Shown piece by piece: positions 22,707-32,521 of a DNA stretch of 64,000 bases. This DNA is from Coprenecus sp964640305 (lineage in GTDB: Bacteria > Bacteroidota > Bacteroidia > Bacteroidales > UBA932), in assembly GCA_964640305.1 (NCBI GenBank), contig CAZXFF010000003.1, forward strand, positions 7,153 to 71,152, in the 5' to 3' direction. The stretch's first letter is position 1, and each line of letters opens with the position of its first letter. Under the pieces are notes generated by a model. It searched no databases and had not been told where the DNA came from. It was given only the letters and a program-made list of their open reading frames with translations. A program made the position numbers and the translations under genes.

Positions 22707-23414
22707 CTAAAAGTCAATAATCAATCCTATTGCCAAACCCAATGGCAGAATTTCGAGGGTGCAAAGATATAAAATAGAAAGAAACGGCGGCTCTCCAAAT
22801 GAAAAAAATATCCGGAACAACTGCATTAGGTACATGAAGAACAGTATTCCGCCTGTAACCAATGCCACTTTCATGACCGGATCAGGGATTATTGCCGGAA
22901 AGAACATGGCGGCTGTATAGATGAGAATCGAACACACAGACATCAGTACAAGAAACACTGTAAGAAGTTTCATCAGACTTGCGGTTAACGCATCTTCCCC
23001 CGTCACATACCTGATGGCTGCAAATACGAAGAATCTGAAGACGAAATATCCGGAAAGCACGGACAGGACAGTCAGATATCCTGTATCCACCAACTTAATT
23101 CCATAGACCATAAACGATACTACGGGAATGAATATGACATATACCGTCGGGAAAAATATTCCAGGAAGATTCATATCTGAAAAATTTCTCTGGTCAGGCG
23201 AACAGATGAAGTTGACAAGCCACACCCTGAATTTATCAAGATTGCTACGGCACAGCAATGCAAGGACTATCATCCCGATAAGAATCCATGCAAAAATACT
23301 GTTTCCAGCCGGAAGGGATTCCGATGGGACATACAGTCCGTATTCGTGCAGAACAGAACCGCTCCACAGCTCCTGTACCGAATAAAGTGTATCAGTTACC
23401 GCGTTTTGCTGCAT
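22707..23414 (-). CDS. DUF4271 multi-pass membrane protein
   Basis: A 235-aa inner-membrane protein with about six hydrophobic segments (starting near residue 40), consistent with the DUF4271 family found next to hemD in Bacteroidota. No catalytic motif is visible and the function is unknown. Its start overlaps the end of the SUI1-like gene by 23 bp, and it ends 18 bp before hemD. Confidence 0.8.
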   Translation of the reverse strand: MQQNAVTDTLYSVQELWSGSVLHEYGLYVPSESLPAGNSIFAWILIGMIVLALLCRSNLDKFRVWLVNFICSPDQRNFSDMNLPGIFFPTVYVIFIPVVSFMVYGIKLVDTGYLTVLSVLSGYFVFRFFVFAAIRYVTGEDALTASLMKLLTVFLVLMSVCSILIYTAAMFFPAIIPDPVMKVALVTGGILFFMYLMQLFRIFFSFGEPPFLSILYLCTLEILPLGLAIGLIIDF

Positions 23415-23709
23415 ACCCCATGGAAGTCAGAAGACTCAGTATCTTATCTCTAAAATCCCCCTGAATGACTATCTCCCCGTCTTTGGCACTGCCTCCCACA
23501 CCGCATTTCGTCTTTAATGTGCGGGCAAGAGCGGAAAGGTCCGTATCACTGCCTACAAAACCTTTTATCAATGTAACCTGCTTGCCTCCTCTGTTTCTCC
23601 TGTCTATAGCAACTATGAGCTTCTGCCTGTCAGGGGGCAGAGTAACCGTTTCCTCTATTCCGTTTTCGGAAATGTTTACATTAGGGTTTGTAGAATATAC
23701 CAGTGCCAT
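23392..23709 (-). CDS. SUI1/eIF1-like translation factor (YciH family)
   Basis: A 105-aa protein with the SUI1 fold: IDRRNRGGKQVTLIKGF, then LARTLKTKCGVGGSAKDGEI and IQGDFRDKILSLL. Bacterial YciH-type proteins resemble eukaryotic eIF1, which controls start-codon fidelity; their in vivo role in bacteria is not settled. First gene of the operon running through DUF4271, hemD, lipoprotein, rnpA and yidD. Confidence 0.93.
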   Translation of the reverse strand: MALVYSTNPNVNISENGIEETVTLPPDRQKLIVAIDRRNRGGKQVTLIKGFVGSDTDLSALARTLKTKCGVGGSAKDGEIVIQGDFRDKILSLLTSMGYAAKRGN

Positions 23710-23725
23710 TTCTCAAAAATTTCCG

Positions 23726-23733
23726 CAAAGTTA
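23726..23733 (-). promoter_or_regulatory. -7 box (TAACTTTG) for the SUI1 operon
   Basis: TAACTTTG on the minus strand, 16 bp before the SUI1-like ATG. Confidence 0.55.
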
Positions 23734-23753
23734 GGTATAAAAAATCAAATTAG

Positions 23754-23761
23754 TATATTTG
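23754..23761 (+). promoter_or_regulatory. -7 box (TATATTTG) for the DUF2723 gene
   Basis: TATATTTG, 25 bp before the ATG at 23787. An ATG at 23766 would sit at or before the transcription start, which favours the later start. Confidence 0.65.
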
Positions 23762-23786
23762 CAGATTGTACTCTTATATAAAAAAC

Positions 23787-26700
23787 ATGGATAAAAGAAG
23801 ATTTACATTTGTCAACCGCATCGCTGCATCTGTGGTTCTGGCAGTAGCGTCAATCACTTACCTGCTCACTATTGAGCCAACAGTAAGTTTCTGGGATTGC
23901 GGCGAGTTCATTGCATCATCATATAAACTGGAAGTCGGTCATGCACCTGGCAATCCGGTCTTCCAGATGGTCGCCCGCTTTTTTACAATGTTCACAGGCC
24001 CGGAGCATGCTGCCGTCGCAGTGAATGTGATGAGTGCCTTATGCTCCGCCTTCACTGTGTTTTTCCTGTACCTGACTATAGTACATCTGGCCCGCAGAAT
24101 CGTGGAAAAGAACGGAGGGGCAGCACTTGGAACCGGAAGCGCAATCGCAATCATCGGATCCGGCATTGTGGGGTCACTTGCATACTGCTGGTCCGATACA
24201 TTCTGGTTCTCGGCTGTCGAGGGCGAGGTCTATGCCATGTCCTCCCTGCTTACCGCAGCTGTTTTCTGGATGATCCTCAAATGGGAAGAAGAAGCTGAGA
24301 ACCCCTATGCAAACAGATGGATTGTCCTGATTGCTTTCATCATGGGACTTTCAATCGGGGTTCACCTGCTGAACCTACTTGCAATACCGGGAATAGCCTT
24401 TGTCTATTATTTCAAGAAATCACCCAAAGTCACGACATGGGGCGGTATCGGTGTATTGTGTATCTCCGCAGTGATACTCGGATTCATACTCTGGGGCATT
24501 ATCCCCTATCTGCCAAAGATAGCTTCTGTATTCGACCTGCTGTTTGTCAACGTCTTCGGGATGCCTTTCAACTCCGGAGCAATCTTTTTTGTCCTTATGC
24601 TCTTTGCAGTATGCCTTTGGGCAATATTCTTTACATGGAAAAGGAAAAAAGTCTTGTGGAACACGATAATCCTGTGCTTTACCATGATAATCATAGGATA
24701 TTCGTCTTTTGCGATGGTTGTAATCAGATCCGTGAACAATACTCCTACCAATGAGGGGCAGCCCAACAATCCGTTCGCTCTCGTCAAATACCTCGGCAGG
24801 GAGCAGTATGGAAGTGTCCCTCTCGTTTACGGCCCTACATATGCCAATATGCCTGTTGACTATAAAGAAACCACTTACCATACGGCTTTGGGCGACAGGT
24901 ACCACAAGGCTCCAGGTCCTATCGACTATGTATTCCCTCAAGGTAGCAAAATGCTGTTTCCCAGAATGCACAGCCGTGTTCCCCAACATATCAGATTCTA
25001 CCAGAGCTATGCCGAAAACAGAGGAAAAACAGTCCCCGGATCAGAATACAGGATGCCTACATTCAAAGATAACCTGAGGTTCTTCTTCGACTACCAGTTC
25101 AACTACATGTACATAAGGTATTTCATGTGGAACTTCGCGGGCAGGCAGAATGACCTTCACGGACAGATACCTGGCGACCCTGTAAGCGGGAACTGGGAGT
25201 GCGGAATCGGATTCATCGACAGGATGCGTCTCGGAGACCAGAGCGAAGGGCCCGACTACATCATAAACAACAAAGGGAAAAACCATTATTACATGCTCCC
25301 GCTCATCCTTGGCCTGATAGGGTTTTTCTTCCAGCTCACCAAGGACAAACGGAACTGGTGGGTAGTAATGCTCCTGTTCTTCCTGACAGGTATCGCAATC
25401 ATCCTTTACCTCAACCAACCGCCGTATCAGGTAAGGGAAAGGGATTATGCCTACGCAGGATCATTCTACATGTTCTCCATATGGATTGGGCTGGCCGTGC
25501 TTGCTGCATTCCAATGGCTGAAGAAACTTTCATCCAGAGGTGTCCCTGAAGCAGCAACAGCCACAACGTGCACGGTCATACTCCTTGCAGTGCCGATCCT
25601 GATGGCTTGCGAAAACTGGGATGACCATGACAGAAGCAACAGATATACCACCCGGGACATGGCTTACAACTATTTCATGTCCATGGATGAGCAGGCAATT
25701 ATCGTTACACACGGTGACAATGATACTTTTCCCCTATGGTATATCCAGGAAGTGGAAAACGTAAGGACTGATGCAAGGGTAATGAACACATCACTTCTGG
25801 GCATAGACTGGTATATTGACCAGATGCAGTGGAAACAATATGAAGCTGCTCCTATAAGATTTACCACACCAAGGATAAATTACCTGTACGGCACTAACGA
25901 CTATGTGTCCATAGTGGATCTCATCGACCGCCCTATTACCGTAAAGGAAGCAATACGCCTTTTCAACGATGAGAGAATCAAGCAGATATATCAGCAGAAC
26001 ATTATTGTATCACATAAACTGAGACTTCCTGTAAACAAGGAAAACGTTATCAAATACGGAATCGTATCTGAGAAGGATTACGGAAAGATAGCCGACACTC
26101 TGGAGCTGGATATTCCTATATCCAAGAAAAGCCTCGATAAGTCCGAACTGATGATCCTGGATATGCTCTCAAATTATGACTGGGACCGCCCTATATATTT
26201 CAATACCCAGGGCGGTGAACTCGAAATCGGAATCCGCGATTACCTGCAGTTCGAAGGTTACACATATAAACTTGTACCGATAAAGAGCAGGACCACCATT
26301 ACCGAAATAAACCAGATAGATGAAGACAAGATGTATGAGAAGATCATGAATGTCTACAGATGGGACAGTTTCGGCAAGGATTTCTTCGTGGATTACCAGA
26401 ATCTGAGTACATTTAATGGAGTACAGTCCCAAAGATCTGTTTTCGTACGTACTGCAGAAGGACTGTATAGAGCCGGGAAGAAAGAGAAAGCCGTCGAGAT
26501 TCTGGATAAAATGCAGGAAGCATTTCCCGAAAGGAATTTCCCCCTCAACACAAGTCTCATGGCCAGCATAAACGAACTTATGGTAATCAATGCCATCGAA
26601 CTGTATATCCTTTGCGGGGAAAACGGAAAGGCACTTGCAATGGCTGAAAGATTCATGGAAGAGACATATGATGCCATAAGGCTGTTCTCGACTCCTTACC

Positions 26701-26837
26701 ACGGATCTGCACTGTCTGTCAGAGATCTGGAACAGAACATCCATCACTACCAGTATGGAATGGAACTGATAAACAGGATTGACCCTGAAAAGGCACAGAG
26801 TTATCTGGATAAGATAAACTCACTTACTGGAGCTTAA
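23787..26837 (+). CDS. DUF2723 family membrane protein (predicted glycosyltransferase)
   Basis: A 1016-aa protein. The N-terminal half has about ten to twelve membrane helices beginning with the DUF2723 signature TVSFWDCGEFIASSYKLEVGHAPGNP, given here only as landmarks FWDCGEF and GHAPGNP near residues 36-60. The acidic D/E pair after the first helix and the large C-terminal soluble part resemble GT-C enzymes such as protein O-mannosyltransferases, so a polyprenyl-linked sugar donor is plausible. The C-terminal 200 residues are helical. It is a single-gene unit between divergent SUI1 and convergent luxE-like genes. Confidence 0.87.
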   Translation: MDKRRFTFVNRIAASVVLAVASITYLLTIEPTVSFWDCGEFIASSYKLEVGHAPGNPVFQMVARFFTMFTGPEHAAVAVNVMSALCSAFTVFFLYLTIVHLARRIVEKNGGAALGTGSAIAIIGSGIVGSLAYCWSDTFWFSAVEGEVYAMSSLLTAAVFWMILKWEEEAENPYANRWIVLIAFIMGLSIGVHLLNLLAIPGIAFVYYFKKSPKVTTWGGIGVLCISAVILGFILWGIIPYLPKIASVFDLLFVNVFGMPFNSGAIFFVLMLFAVCLWAIFFTWKRKKVLWNTIILCFTMIIIGYSSFAMVVIRSVNNTPTNEGQPNNPFALVKYLGREQYGSVPLVYGPTYANMPVDYKETTYHTALGDRYHKAPGPIDYVFPQGSKMLFPRMHSRVPQHIRFYQSYAENRGKTVPGSEYRMPTFKDNLRFFFDYQFNYMYIRYFMWNFAGRQNDLHGQIPGDPVSGNWECGIGFIDRMRLGDQSEGPDYIINNKGKNHYYMLPLILGLIGFFFQLTKDKRNWWVVMLLFFLTGIAIILYLNQPPYQVRERDYAYAGSFYMFSIWIGLAVLAAFQWLKKLSSRGVPEAATATTCTVILLAVPILMACENWDDHDRSNRYTTRDMAYNYFMSMDEQAIIVTHGDNDTFPLWYIQEVENVRTDARVMNTSLLGIDWYIDQMQWKQYEAAPIRFTTPRINYLYGTNDYVSIVDLIDRPITVKEAIRLFNDERIKQIYQQNIIVSHKLRLPVNKENVIKYGIVSEKDYGKIADTLELDIPISKKSLDKSELMILDMLSNYDWDRPIYFNTQGGELEIGIRDYLQFEGYTYKLVPIKSRTTITEINQIDEDKMYEKIMNVYRWDSFGKDFFVDYQNLSTFNGVQSQRSVFVRTAEGLYRAGKKEKAVEILDKMQEAFPERNFPLNTSLMASINELMVINAIELYILCGENGKALAMAERFMEETYDAIRLFSTPYHGSALSVRDLEQNIHHYQYGMELINRIDPEKAQSYLDKINSLTGA

Positions 26838-26843
26838 CAGGAT

Positions 26844-27845
26844 TCAATCCTCAATAAGCATATTGCAACCCCGGCGTTCTGCCTTTGGAAGCCTGCCTTC
26901 TATCGTAAAGGAACCGTCGGGGTAACTTATACCCATATCTTCAGTTTCGATAAAAGAGCATGAGTTGATATTGGCCAGATCTATTATATTGAGTACCCCC
27001 TTTGTCCCGATTGGTGCATTTCTGAAAGGATCATACATATCTTTGACGATGATACGCATCCAGGCAGGTGTCCTGAAAATTCCATCTCCGTCGGAATAAG
27101 CCTGTGAAAGCAATTCACACATACCGTATTCGGAATGGATCTTCCTTAAGCCGAATGCTGCAGAAAGAGTATCATGAAGACTTGTCCGGGATATTTCTTC
27201 CTTTCTGCCTTTCATTCCCCCGGTTTCCATTACAGTAAGCCAGGAATCGTTATTTTCCCCAATAGAGTATGCGGCTGCAAAGTCAAGGAGGGCAAAAGAT
27301 ACACCGAGAAGGATGACTTTGCGCCCTTGTGACTTCATCGCAGAAAGGACAGAATGCAGACGGTCATGATCATAAAGGAAAAAGCCGCTTTCAGGACTCC
27401 CGCTATCCCGGATAAGCCTATCCGCCATATAAACAAGCGATGATCCCTTACGTTCCAGATATGCCGGAAGAAGAGCCAGGATTACATAGTCTTTTGCATC
27501 ACCGTAAAAATGCCTGAAAGCATTTGTAAATGCAGCCTCATAGAGAGAAATGTCCAGAACAACATGTTTCGATGGAACCATTCCCGTAGTCGAGCTGCTT
27601 GAAAAAACAACAGGGTCACCGGATATTTTCCGGTAACCCTTTGAAATTATTTCGTATTGCTTGAAGAAGCGTATCGGCAGGAAAGGAATCAGGTCAAATG
27701 TGACATTTTCCGGAGATATTCCCAGAACTTCAGAATAAGCCCGATATTGAGGACAATACTCATACTGGTAATAGAACGTTTCAAGACAGCGGATTTCAAA
27801 TTCTGCCTTACTGCTTATCCCGAAGATTTCCGATTCCTCTGCCAT
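26844..27845 (-). CDS. LuxE-like acyl-protein synthetase family protein
   Basis: A 333-aa member of the LuxE/acyl-activating family. Visible landmarks are LPIRFFKQYEI, the Ser/Thr-rich nucleotide-binding loop FSSSSTTGMVPSKH, TGGMKGRKEEISR, and HSEYGMCELLSQAY (adenylation-type motif). Such enzymes activate a carboxylate as acyl-AMP and hold it as an acyl-enzyme. I start at 27845 (MAEESE), one base after the tnaA stop; an in-frame start at 27872 would overlap tnaA. The substrate is unknown; the tight link to tryptophanase is notable. Confidence 0.83.
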   Translation of the reverse strand: MAEESEIFGISSKAEFEIRCLETFYYQYEYCPQYRAYSEVLGISPENVTFDLIPFLPIRFFKQYEIISKGYRKISGDPVVFSSSSTTGMVPSKHVVLDISLYEAAFTNAFRHFYGDAKDYVILALLPAYLERKGSSLVYMADRLIRDSGSPESGFFLYDHDRLHSVLSAMKSQGRKVILLGVSFALLDFAAAYSIGENNDSWLTVMETGGMKGRKEEISRTSLHDTLSAAFGLRKIHSEYGMCELLSQAYSDGDGIFRTPAWMRIIVKDMYDPFRNAPIGTKGVLNIIDLANINSCSFIETEDMGISYPDGSFTIEGRLPKAERRGCNMLIED

Positions 27846-27846
27846 A

Positions 27847-29229
27847 CTACCTGTCTGCTTTCTCAAGTTCAATGGTGAAGTGCCGCATGATAGGCAGCTC
27901 TTTCACTATCTTGTAACCGCGTGTAATCGACTCGCGACGGTCATACACATTTTTAGCTGCAGCTGCAATATAATCCATATGATTGTTTGTATAGACCCTA
28001 CGTGGAATGGCAAGCCTGAGGAGCTCGAGCGCAGGATATCTGTTTTCACGGGTTACAGGATCACGGTCCGCCAGAAGTGAACCGATTTCAACACCGCGGA
28101 TACCGGCTTCCAGATAAAGCTCTATACCTAATGTCTGGGCTATGAATTCTTCCTTGGGAAGCGATGTGAGTATCTTCTTGGCATCAAGGAAAATGGCATG
28201 TCCGCCGGCAGGTCTCTGATAAGGCACTCCATACTCATCCAGTTTCTTGCCAAGATATGCTACCTGATTGATACGAGTCTCGAGATACTCGAACTCAGTC
28301 CCTTCACGAAGACCCTGTGCCAAAGCATTCATATCACGTCCGGCCATTCCTCCGTATGTCAGGAAACCCTCATTCATGATAGTGTACATCTGTGCTTTCT
28401 GCATATCCTGCTCGCTTCTGAAAGCCACGAAACCACCTATATTCACGATAGCATCCTTCTTTGCAGACATTGTCATATAATCTGCACCTTCATACATTTC
28501 ACGGACAATCTCGCGGATACTCTTGTTTTCATAACCTTTTTCGCGGGTCTTGATGAAATATGCATTTTCTGCAAAGCGGGCAGAGTCCATAAGGAGCTTT
28601 ACTCCATATTTCCTGGCAAGCGCAGTAACGCCTTTAATGTTTTCCATTGAAACAGGCTGTCCTCCGGCTGTATTGTTTGTAACAGTCAGTACAATGCAGG
28701 GAATCTTTTCCTTAGGGTATTTCTTCAGTACATCCTCGAGTTTCTGCAGGTCCATATTGCCTTTGAACGGCAATTCAAGTTCTGTATTGGCCGCCTCGGA
28801 GATTGTACAGTCCAGCGCTACTGCTTTTCTGAATTCAATATGACCCTTAGTCGTATCGAAATGGGAGTTGCCTGGCAAGATATCGCCTTCCTTGACAATG
28901 GAAGAAAACAGCACATTTTCTGCTGCACGTCCCTGGTGGGAAGGCAGAATATAAGGGAGCCCTGTCAATTCACAAATGGTGTCCTTAAGATTATAGAACG
29001 AACGGGCCCCTGCATAGCTTTCATCCCCCTCCATGATAGCTGCCCACTGTTTGTCGCTCATTGCTCCTGTCCCCGAGTCAGTCAGGAGATCAATGAATAC
29101 ATAATCGCTTTTCAAGAGAAAAAGATTGTATTTTGCCTCTTTTATCCACTTCTCACGCTGTTCACGTGTGCTCTTTTTAATGGTTTCTACCATTTTGATT
29201 CTGTACGATTCTGCAAAAGGAAGTTCCAT
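27847..29229 (-). CDS. tnaA: Tryptophanase
   Basis: A 460-aa PLP enzyme converting tryptophan to indole, pyruvate and ammonia. Family features: IDLLTDSGTGAMSDKQWAA, SHQGRAAENVL, DSARFAENAYFIK, the PLP lysine in M-S-A-K-K-D (257-258), GGMAGRDM, and IRGVEIGS plus ELLRLAIPRRVYT. The AVEIGS/ELLRL signatures fit tryptophanase better than tyrosine phenol-lyase, but the two families are close and the substrate is not proven. No tnaC-like leader or tnaB permease is adjacent. The luxE-like gene follows by 1 bp. Confidence 0.9.
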   Translation of the reverse strand: MELPFAESYRIKMVETIKKSTREQREKWIKEAKYNLFLLKSDYVFIDLLTDSGTGAMSDKQWAAIMEGDESYAGARSFYNLKDTICELTGLPYILPSHQGRAAENVLFSSIVKEGDILPGNSHFDTTKGHIEFRKAVALDCTISEAANTELELPFKGNMDLQKLEDVLKKYPKEKIPCIVLTVTNNTAGGQPVSMENIKGVTALARKYGVKLLMDSARFAENAYFIKTREKGYENKSIREIVREMYEGADYMTMSAKKDAIVNIGGFVAFRSEQDMQKAQMYTIMNEGFLTYGGMAGRDMNALAQGLREGTEFEYLETRINQVAYLGKKLDEYGVPYQRPAGGHAIFLDAKKILTSLPKEEFIAQTLGIELYLEAGIRGVEIGSLLADRDPVTRENRYPALELLRLAIPRRVYTNNHMDYIAAAAKNVYDRRESITRGYKIVKELPIMRHFTIELEKADR

Positions 29230-29270
29230 ATTGTTATAATTTACTGTTGTTTTATTATAATTTATCCTTG

Positions 29271-29278
29271 CAAAGATA
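29271..29278 (-). promoter_or_regulatory. -7 box (TATCTTTG) for tnaA
   Basis: TATCTTTG on the minus strand, followed by CA, 41 bp before the tnaA ATG; the leader of about 35 nt is too short for a TnaC-type attenuator. Confidence 0.65.
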
Positions 29279-29312
29279 AATAAAAAAACAATAATTACAT
29301 TCCTGCAGGCAA

Positions 29313-29348
29313 GACAAAAAAAAGTCCGGCAATTCCTTGCCGGACTTT
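29313..29348 (-). terminator. Rho-independent terminator of secDF
   Basis: A perfect 12-bp stem (29321-29332 with 29337-29348, AAAGTCCGGCAA) and a 4-nt loop, followed on the minus strand by a T-run. It lies 21 bp after the secDF stop. Confidence 0.95.
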
Positions 29349-29369
29349 CTTAAGTATATTGTCGCCTTA

Positions 29370-32300
29370 TCAGGCTTTCAATGCACGTTTCTTTTCCCTC
29401 TTCTGGTTCATGTCGTACATCAGAGGGGTTGCAATGAATATTGAAGAATAGGTACCGATCAGGATACCAAGAATCAGTGCTACTGCAAATCCTCTGATCA
29501 CATCACCGCCGAACAGAGCGATCGCCAGCATAACCACAAGGGTCGTTCCTGAAGTATTGATTGTACGTGAGAGTGTACTGTTCAAAGCTTCGTTCACATT
29601 CTGACGGAACTCGCGTTTGGGATACAGGGTCTTGTATTCGCGGATTCGGTCGAATATGATCACACTGTCGTTGATAGCATAACCGATGATGGTAAGCACT
29701 GCAGCAATGAAGTTCTGGTCAACATCGAGGTTGAAAGGAAGGATACCGGTAAATATCGAGAAGAAACCGATAACGATAATTGCAACCTGTGCCAGTGACA
29801 CGACACCGCCAAGTCCCCATGTCCATCCTTTGAATCGCGCTGCTATATATGCGAAAATCGCAAAGAGGGCGATCACTACCGCAATCATCGCATCGCGCTT
29901 GATATCATTTGCAATGGTAGGACCTACCTTATCGGAAGATATGATTCCGTTCGGGTTTTCAAGGGTTGATGTGAACTGGTCGTATGATATCTCATTCTTG
30001 AAGAAACCTTTCAATGCATTGTATAGTTTTTCGTCCACTATCTTGTCTGTCTCGGTAGAGTTGTCTTCAATCATATACTTGGTCGTAATCTTCATCTGGC
30101 TGGGACCACCGAACTGTTTTACTTCGACACCCTCACCGAACTCTGCTACAGTCGCCTCACGTACGGACTCTGCAGTAACTTCAGAATCGAACCTTACCAC
30201 ATAGGTCCTACCTCCCGTGAAGTCCACACCATAAGAGAAGCCTTTTATGAATATTGACAGCAAAGAGCAAATCACCAATACACCCGAAATGATATAGGTA
30301 ATCTTACGTTTGCTCAGGAAATCCACCTTGGTATCTGCAAGGAAATTCTTTGTGATACCGTTATAGAATGAAATGTTCCTGTTTCTGGAAAGCTTTGCTT
30401 CAAATATCAGCCTTGTGATGAATATCGATGTCAGCATTGAAGTAATGATACCTACTACAAGAGTGGTTGCAAAACCCTGTACAGGACCGGAACCGAAGAA
30501 GAAGAGAACCAGACCTGTGATGATGGTAGTGAGGTTACCGTCAATGATAGCGGAATATGCATTCTTATAACCGTCCGCGATTGCAAGACGCAATGCCTTT
30601 CCAGCTCTAAGTTCTTCTTTCACACGCTCATATATGATAACGTTGGCATCCACTGCCATACCGAGGGTCAACACCAGACCGGCAATACCGGGAAGTGTAA
30701 GTACGGCACCGAAAGATGTCAGGGCACCGAACAGGAAGAGTACGTTGCAAAGGAGAGCAATGTCGGCAACAACACCGGCTCCTTTGTAGAAGAATATCAT
30801 ATAAAGAAGAACAAGGCAGAATGCTATCACGAATGAAATCATTCCTGCATTGATGGATTCACTACCCAATGAAGGGCCGACCACCTGTTCCTGAACGATA
30901 GTTGCAGGTGCTGGCAGTTTACCTGACTTGAGTACGTTTGCAAGGTCTTCAGCCTCCTCAATCGTAAAGTGGCCTGAAATGGCAGAACGTCCTCCTGTGA
31001 TTTCCGTGTTTACAGTAGGGAATGAATAGACCATACCGTCCAGAACGATTGCAATGCTCCTGCCGATATTGTCAGCAGTAAGGCGTGCCCAAATCTGCGC
31101 ACCCTCGGCATTCATGGCCATATCCACTTCAGGCTGACCGCCCATGTTGCCATAAGAAAGTCTTGCATCGGTTACGACACCTCCGTCAAGAGGAGCCTTG
31201 CCGTCCCTGGTATTGACCTTGATGGCAACCAGTTCATAGTATGAATCTCCGGCAAAGCGGGAAGAAGGCTTGACTGTCCACATTGGCACCAGATCGGCAG
31301 GAAGAGCTGCCTTCACCTGAGGCAGATCAAGCCAGCGGTTAATCTGTGCTGTGTCCTTATAATGTGCAACGCCGATTACGGGACCGGGCATAAGCTGTCC
31401 GTTGTACATGGAAGGATTGAGGATATAGAACAGAGGATTGTTCTTGGCATAGTTTATCTGGTCTGCCGACAAAGAATCCTGCTGCTGCACGATTTCAGAA
31501 AGAAGGTCATCTGAAGCGGCTTCATTTGTCTGTTCCTTGTCCTGACTCTCAGTTGCCTGAACGGATTCTGCATTCTGTGCATCGTCAACAAGGTCCTTTA
31601 TGATACCGTTTGCTTCCTGGAGATAGCGGAATATCTCTGAATTCTCGTAAGTTGTCCAGAATTCAAGGGATGCTGTTCCCTGAAGGAGCTTGCGGACACG
31701 TTCCGGTTCCTTTACACCTGGCAACTCCACCAGAATCCTTCCGGTATTGCCAATTCTCTGTATGTTGGGAGAGGTCACTCCAAAGCGGTCGATACGGTTA
31801 CGGAGAACATTGAAAGAGTTGGATATCGCACTCTCTGCCTGCTCCCTGAGCACTGCAATCACTTCTTCATTTGTACTCTGCGCACTGATACGGTCCCTCA
31901 AATCGATAGTACCGAAAATCTGTGAGAGTCTCTGGTTGGGAGCCACCTCATTCCAGGCTTCTGCGAAAAGCGTGATGAAGTCCGTACGTCCGTCCACTTC
32001 CCTTGAAGAAGCAAGCTCGATTGCACGGTTGAATTCCGGAGAGGCATTATAATTGGACAAAGCCAGCACAAGGTCCTTCAACTGCACCTGCAACATCACG
32101 TTCATACCTCCCTTCAGGTCAAGACCGAGATTTATCTCCTTTTCTTTCACTTCTTTATATGTGAATCCCAAGTAGACTTTCTCAGCATTGATCGAATCAA
32201 GGTAATACCTGTTTTTGTCTTTTCTGATGGAATCAAGATAAAATGCTTTATCCAAATCCGAAATCATGGCGAAAGATGGTTTCTGCTGCTCAGCTGCCAC

Positions 32301-32426
32301 CGCCGCTTCGGCATACTTTCCGGCTTTGTTTTCCTGAATGCTAGTCACTGCCGTGAAGGAAAGCTGGTAGACACATGCCAGGCCAATCAAAACCGCCAAT
32401 AGAGTAATGAATCCTTTACTTTGCAT
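29370..32426 (-). CDS. secDF: Protein translocase SecDF fusion
   Basis: A 1018-aa fusion of SecD and SecF, which use proton flow to pull proteins out through SecYEG. The SecD part begins near 85-110 (INLGLDLKGGMNVMLQV), with the P1 domain and insertion in the middle and SecD TM region about 520-670 (LTLGMAVDANVIIYERVKEELR). The SecF part starts near 700 and shows FSYGVDFTGGRTYVVRF and INDSVIIFDRIREYK. The fused form and length of about 1000 aa are standard for Bacteroidota. Transcribed alone and ended by a strong terminator. Confidence 0.97.
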   Translation of the reverse strand: MQSKGFITLLAVLIGLACVYQLSFTAVTSIQENKAGKYAEAAVAAEQQKPSFAMISDLDKAFYLDSIRKDKNRYYLDSINAEKVYLGFTYKEVKEKEINLGLDLKGGMNVMLQVQLKDLVLALSNYNASPEFNRAIELASSREVDGRTDFITLFAEAWNEVAPNQRLSQIFGTIDLRDRISAQSTNEEVIAVLREQAESAISNSFNVLRNRIDRFGVTSPNIQRIGNTGRILVELPGVKEPERVRKLLQGTASLEFWTTYENSEIFRYLQEANGIIKDLVDDAQNAESVQATESQDKEQTNEAASDDLLSEIVQQQDSLSADQINYAKNNPLFYILNPSMYNGQLMPGPVIGVAHYKDTAQINRWLDLPQVKAALPADLVPMWTVKPSSRFAGDSYYELVAIKVNTRDGKAPLDGGVVTDARLSYGNMGGQPEVDMAMNAEGAQIWARLTADNIGRSIAIVLDGMVYSFPTVNTEITGGRSAISGHFTIEEAEDLANVLKSGKLPAPATIVQEQVVGPSLGSESINAGMISFVIAFCLVLLYMIFFYKGAGVVADIALLCNVLFLFGALTSFGAVLTLPGIAGLVLTLGMAVDANVIIYERVKEELRAGKALRLAIADGYKNAYSAIIDGNLTTIITGLVLFFFGSGPVQGFATTLVVGIITSMLTSIFITRLIFEAKLSRNRNISFYNGITKNFLADTKVDFLSKRKITYIISGVLVICSLLSIFIKGFSYGVDFTGGRTYVVRFDSEVTAESVREATVAEFGEGVEVKQFGGPSQMKITTKYMIEDNSTETDKIVDEKLYNALKGFFKNEISYDQFTSTLENPNGIISSDKVGPTIANDIKRDAMIAVVIALFAIFAYIAARFKGWTWGLGGVVSLAQVAIIVIGFFSIFTGILPFNLDVDQNFIAAVLTIIGYAINDSVIIFDRIREYKTLYPKREFRQNVNEALNSTLSRTINTSGTTLVVMLAIALFGGDVIRGFAVALILGILIGTYSSIFIATPLMYDMNQKREKKRALKA

Positions 32427-32458
32427 AGTTTTCTAAATAAGTATAAAATTTGAGGGTA

Positions 32459-32466
32459 CAAAAGTA
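32459..32466 (-). promoter_or_regulatory. -7 box (TACTTTTG) for secDF
   Basis: TACTTTTG on the minus strand, 32 bp before the secDF ATG. Confidence 0.6.
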
Positions 32467-32496
32467 CTATTTTTTTCTTATTTATAAAGTATTTAG

Positions 32497-32504
32497 TAAT
32501 TTTG
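32497..32504 (+). promoter_or_regulatory. -7 box (TAATTTTG) for the TPR/PD40/SPOR gene
   Basis: TAATTTTG, 17 bp before the ATG at 32522. Confidence 0.6.
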
Positions 32505-32521
32505 TTGAATAATATTGGATT

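Noticed and set aside
29230..29280. Possible TnaC-type leader peptide before tnaA
   Set aside because: The leader is about 35 nt with no Trp-containing short ORF.
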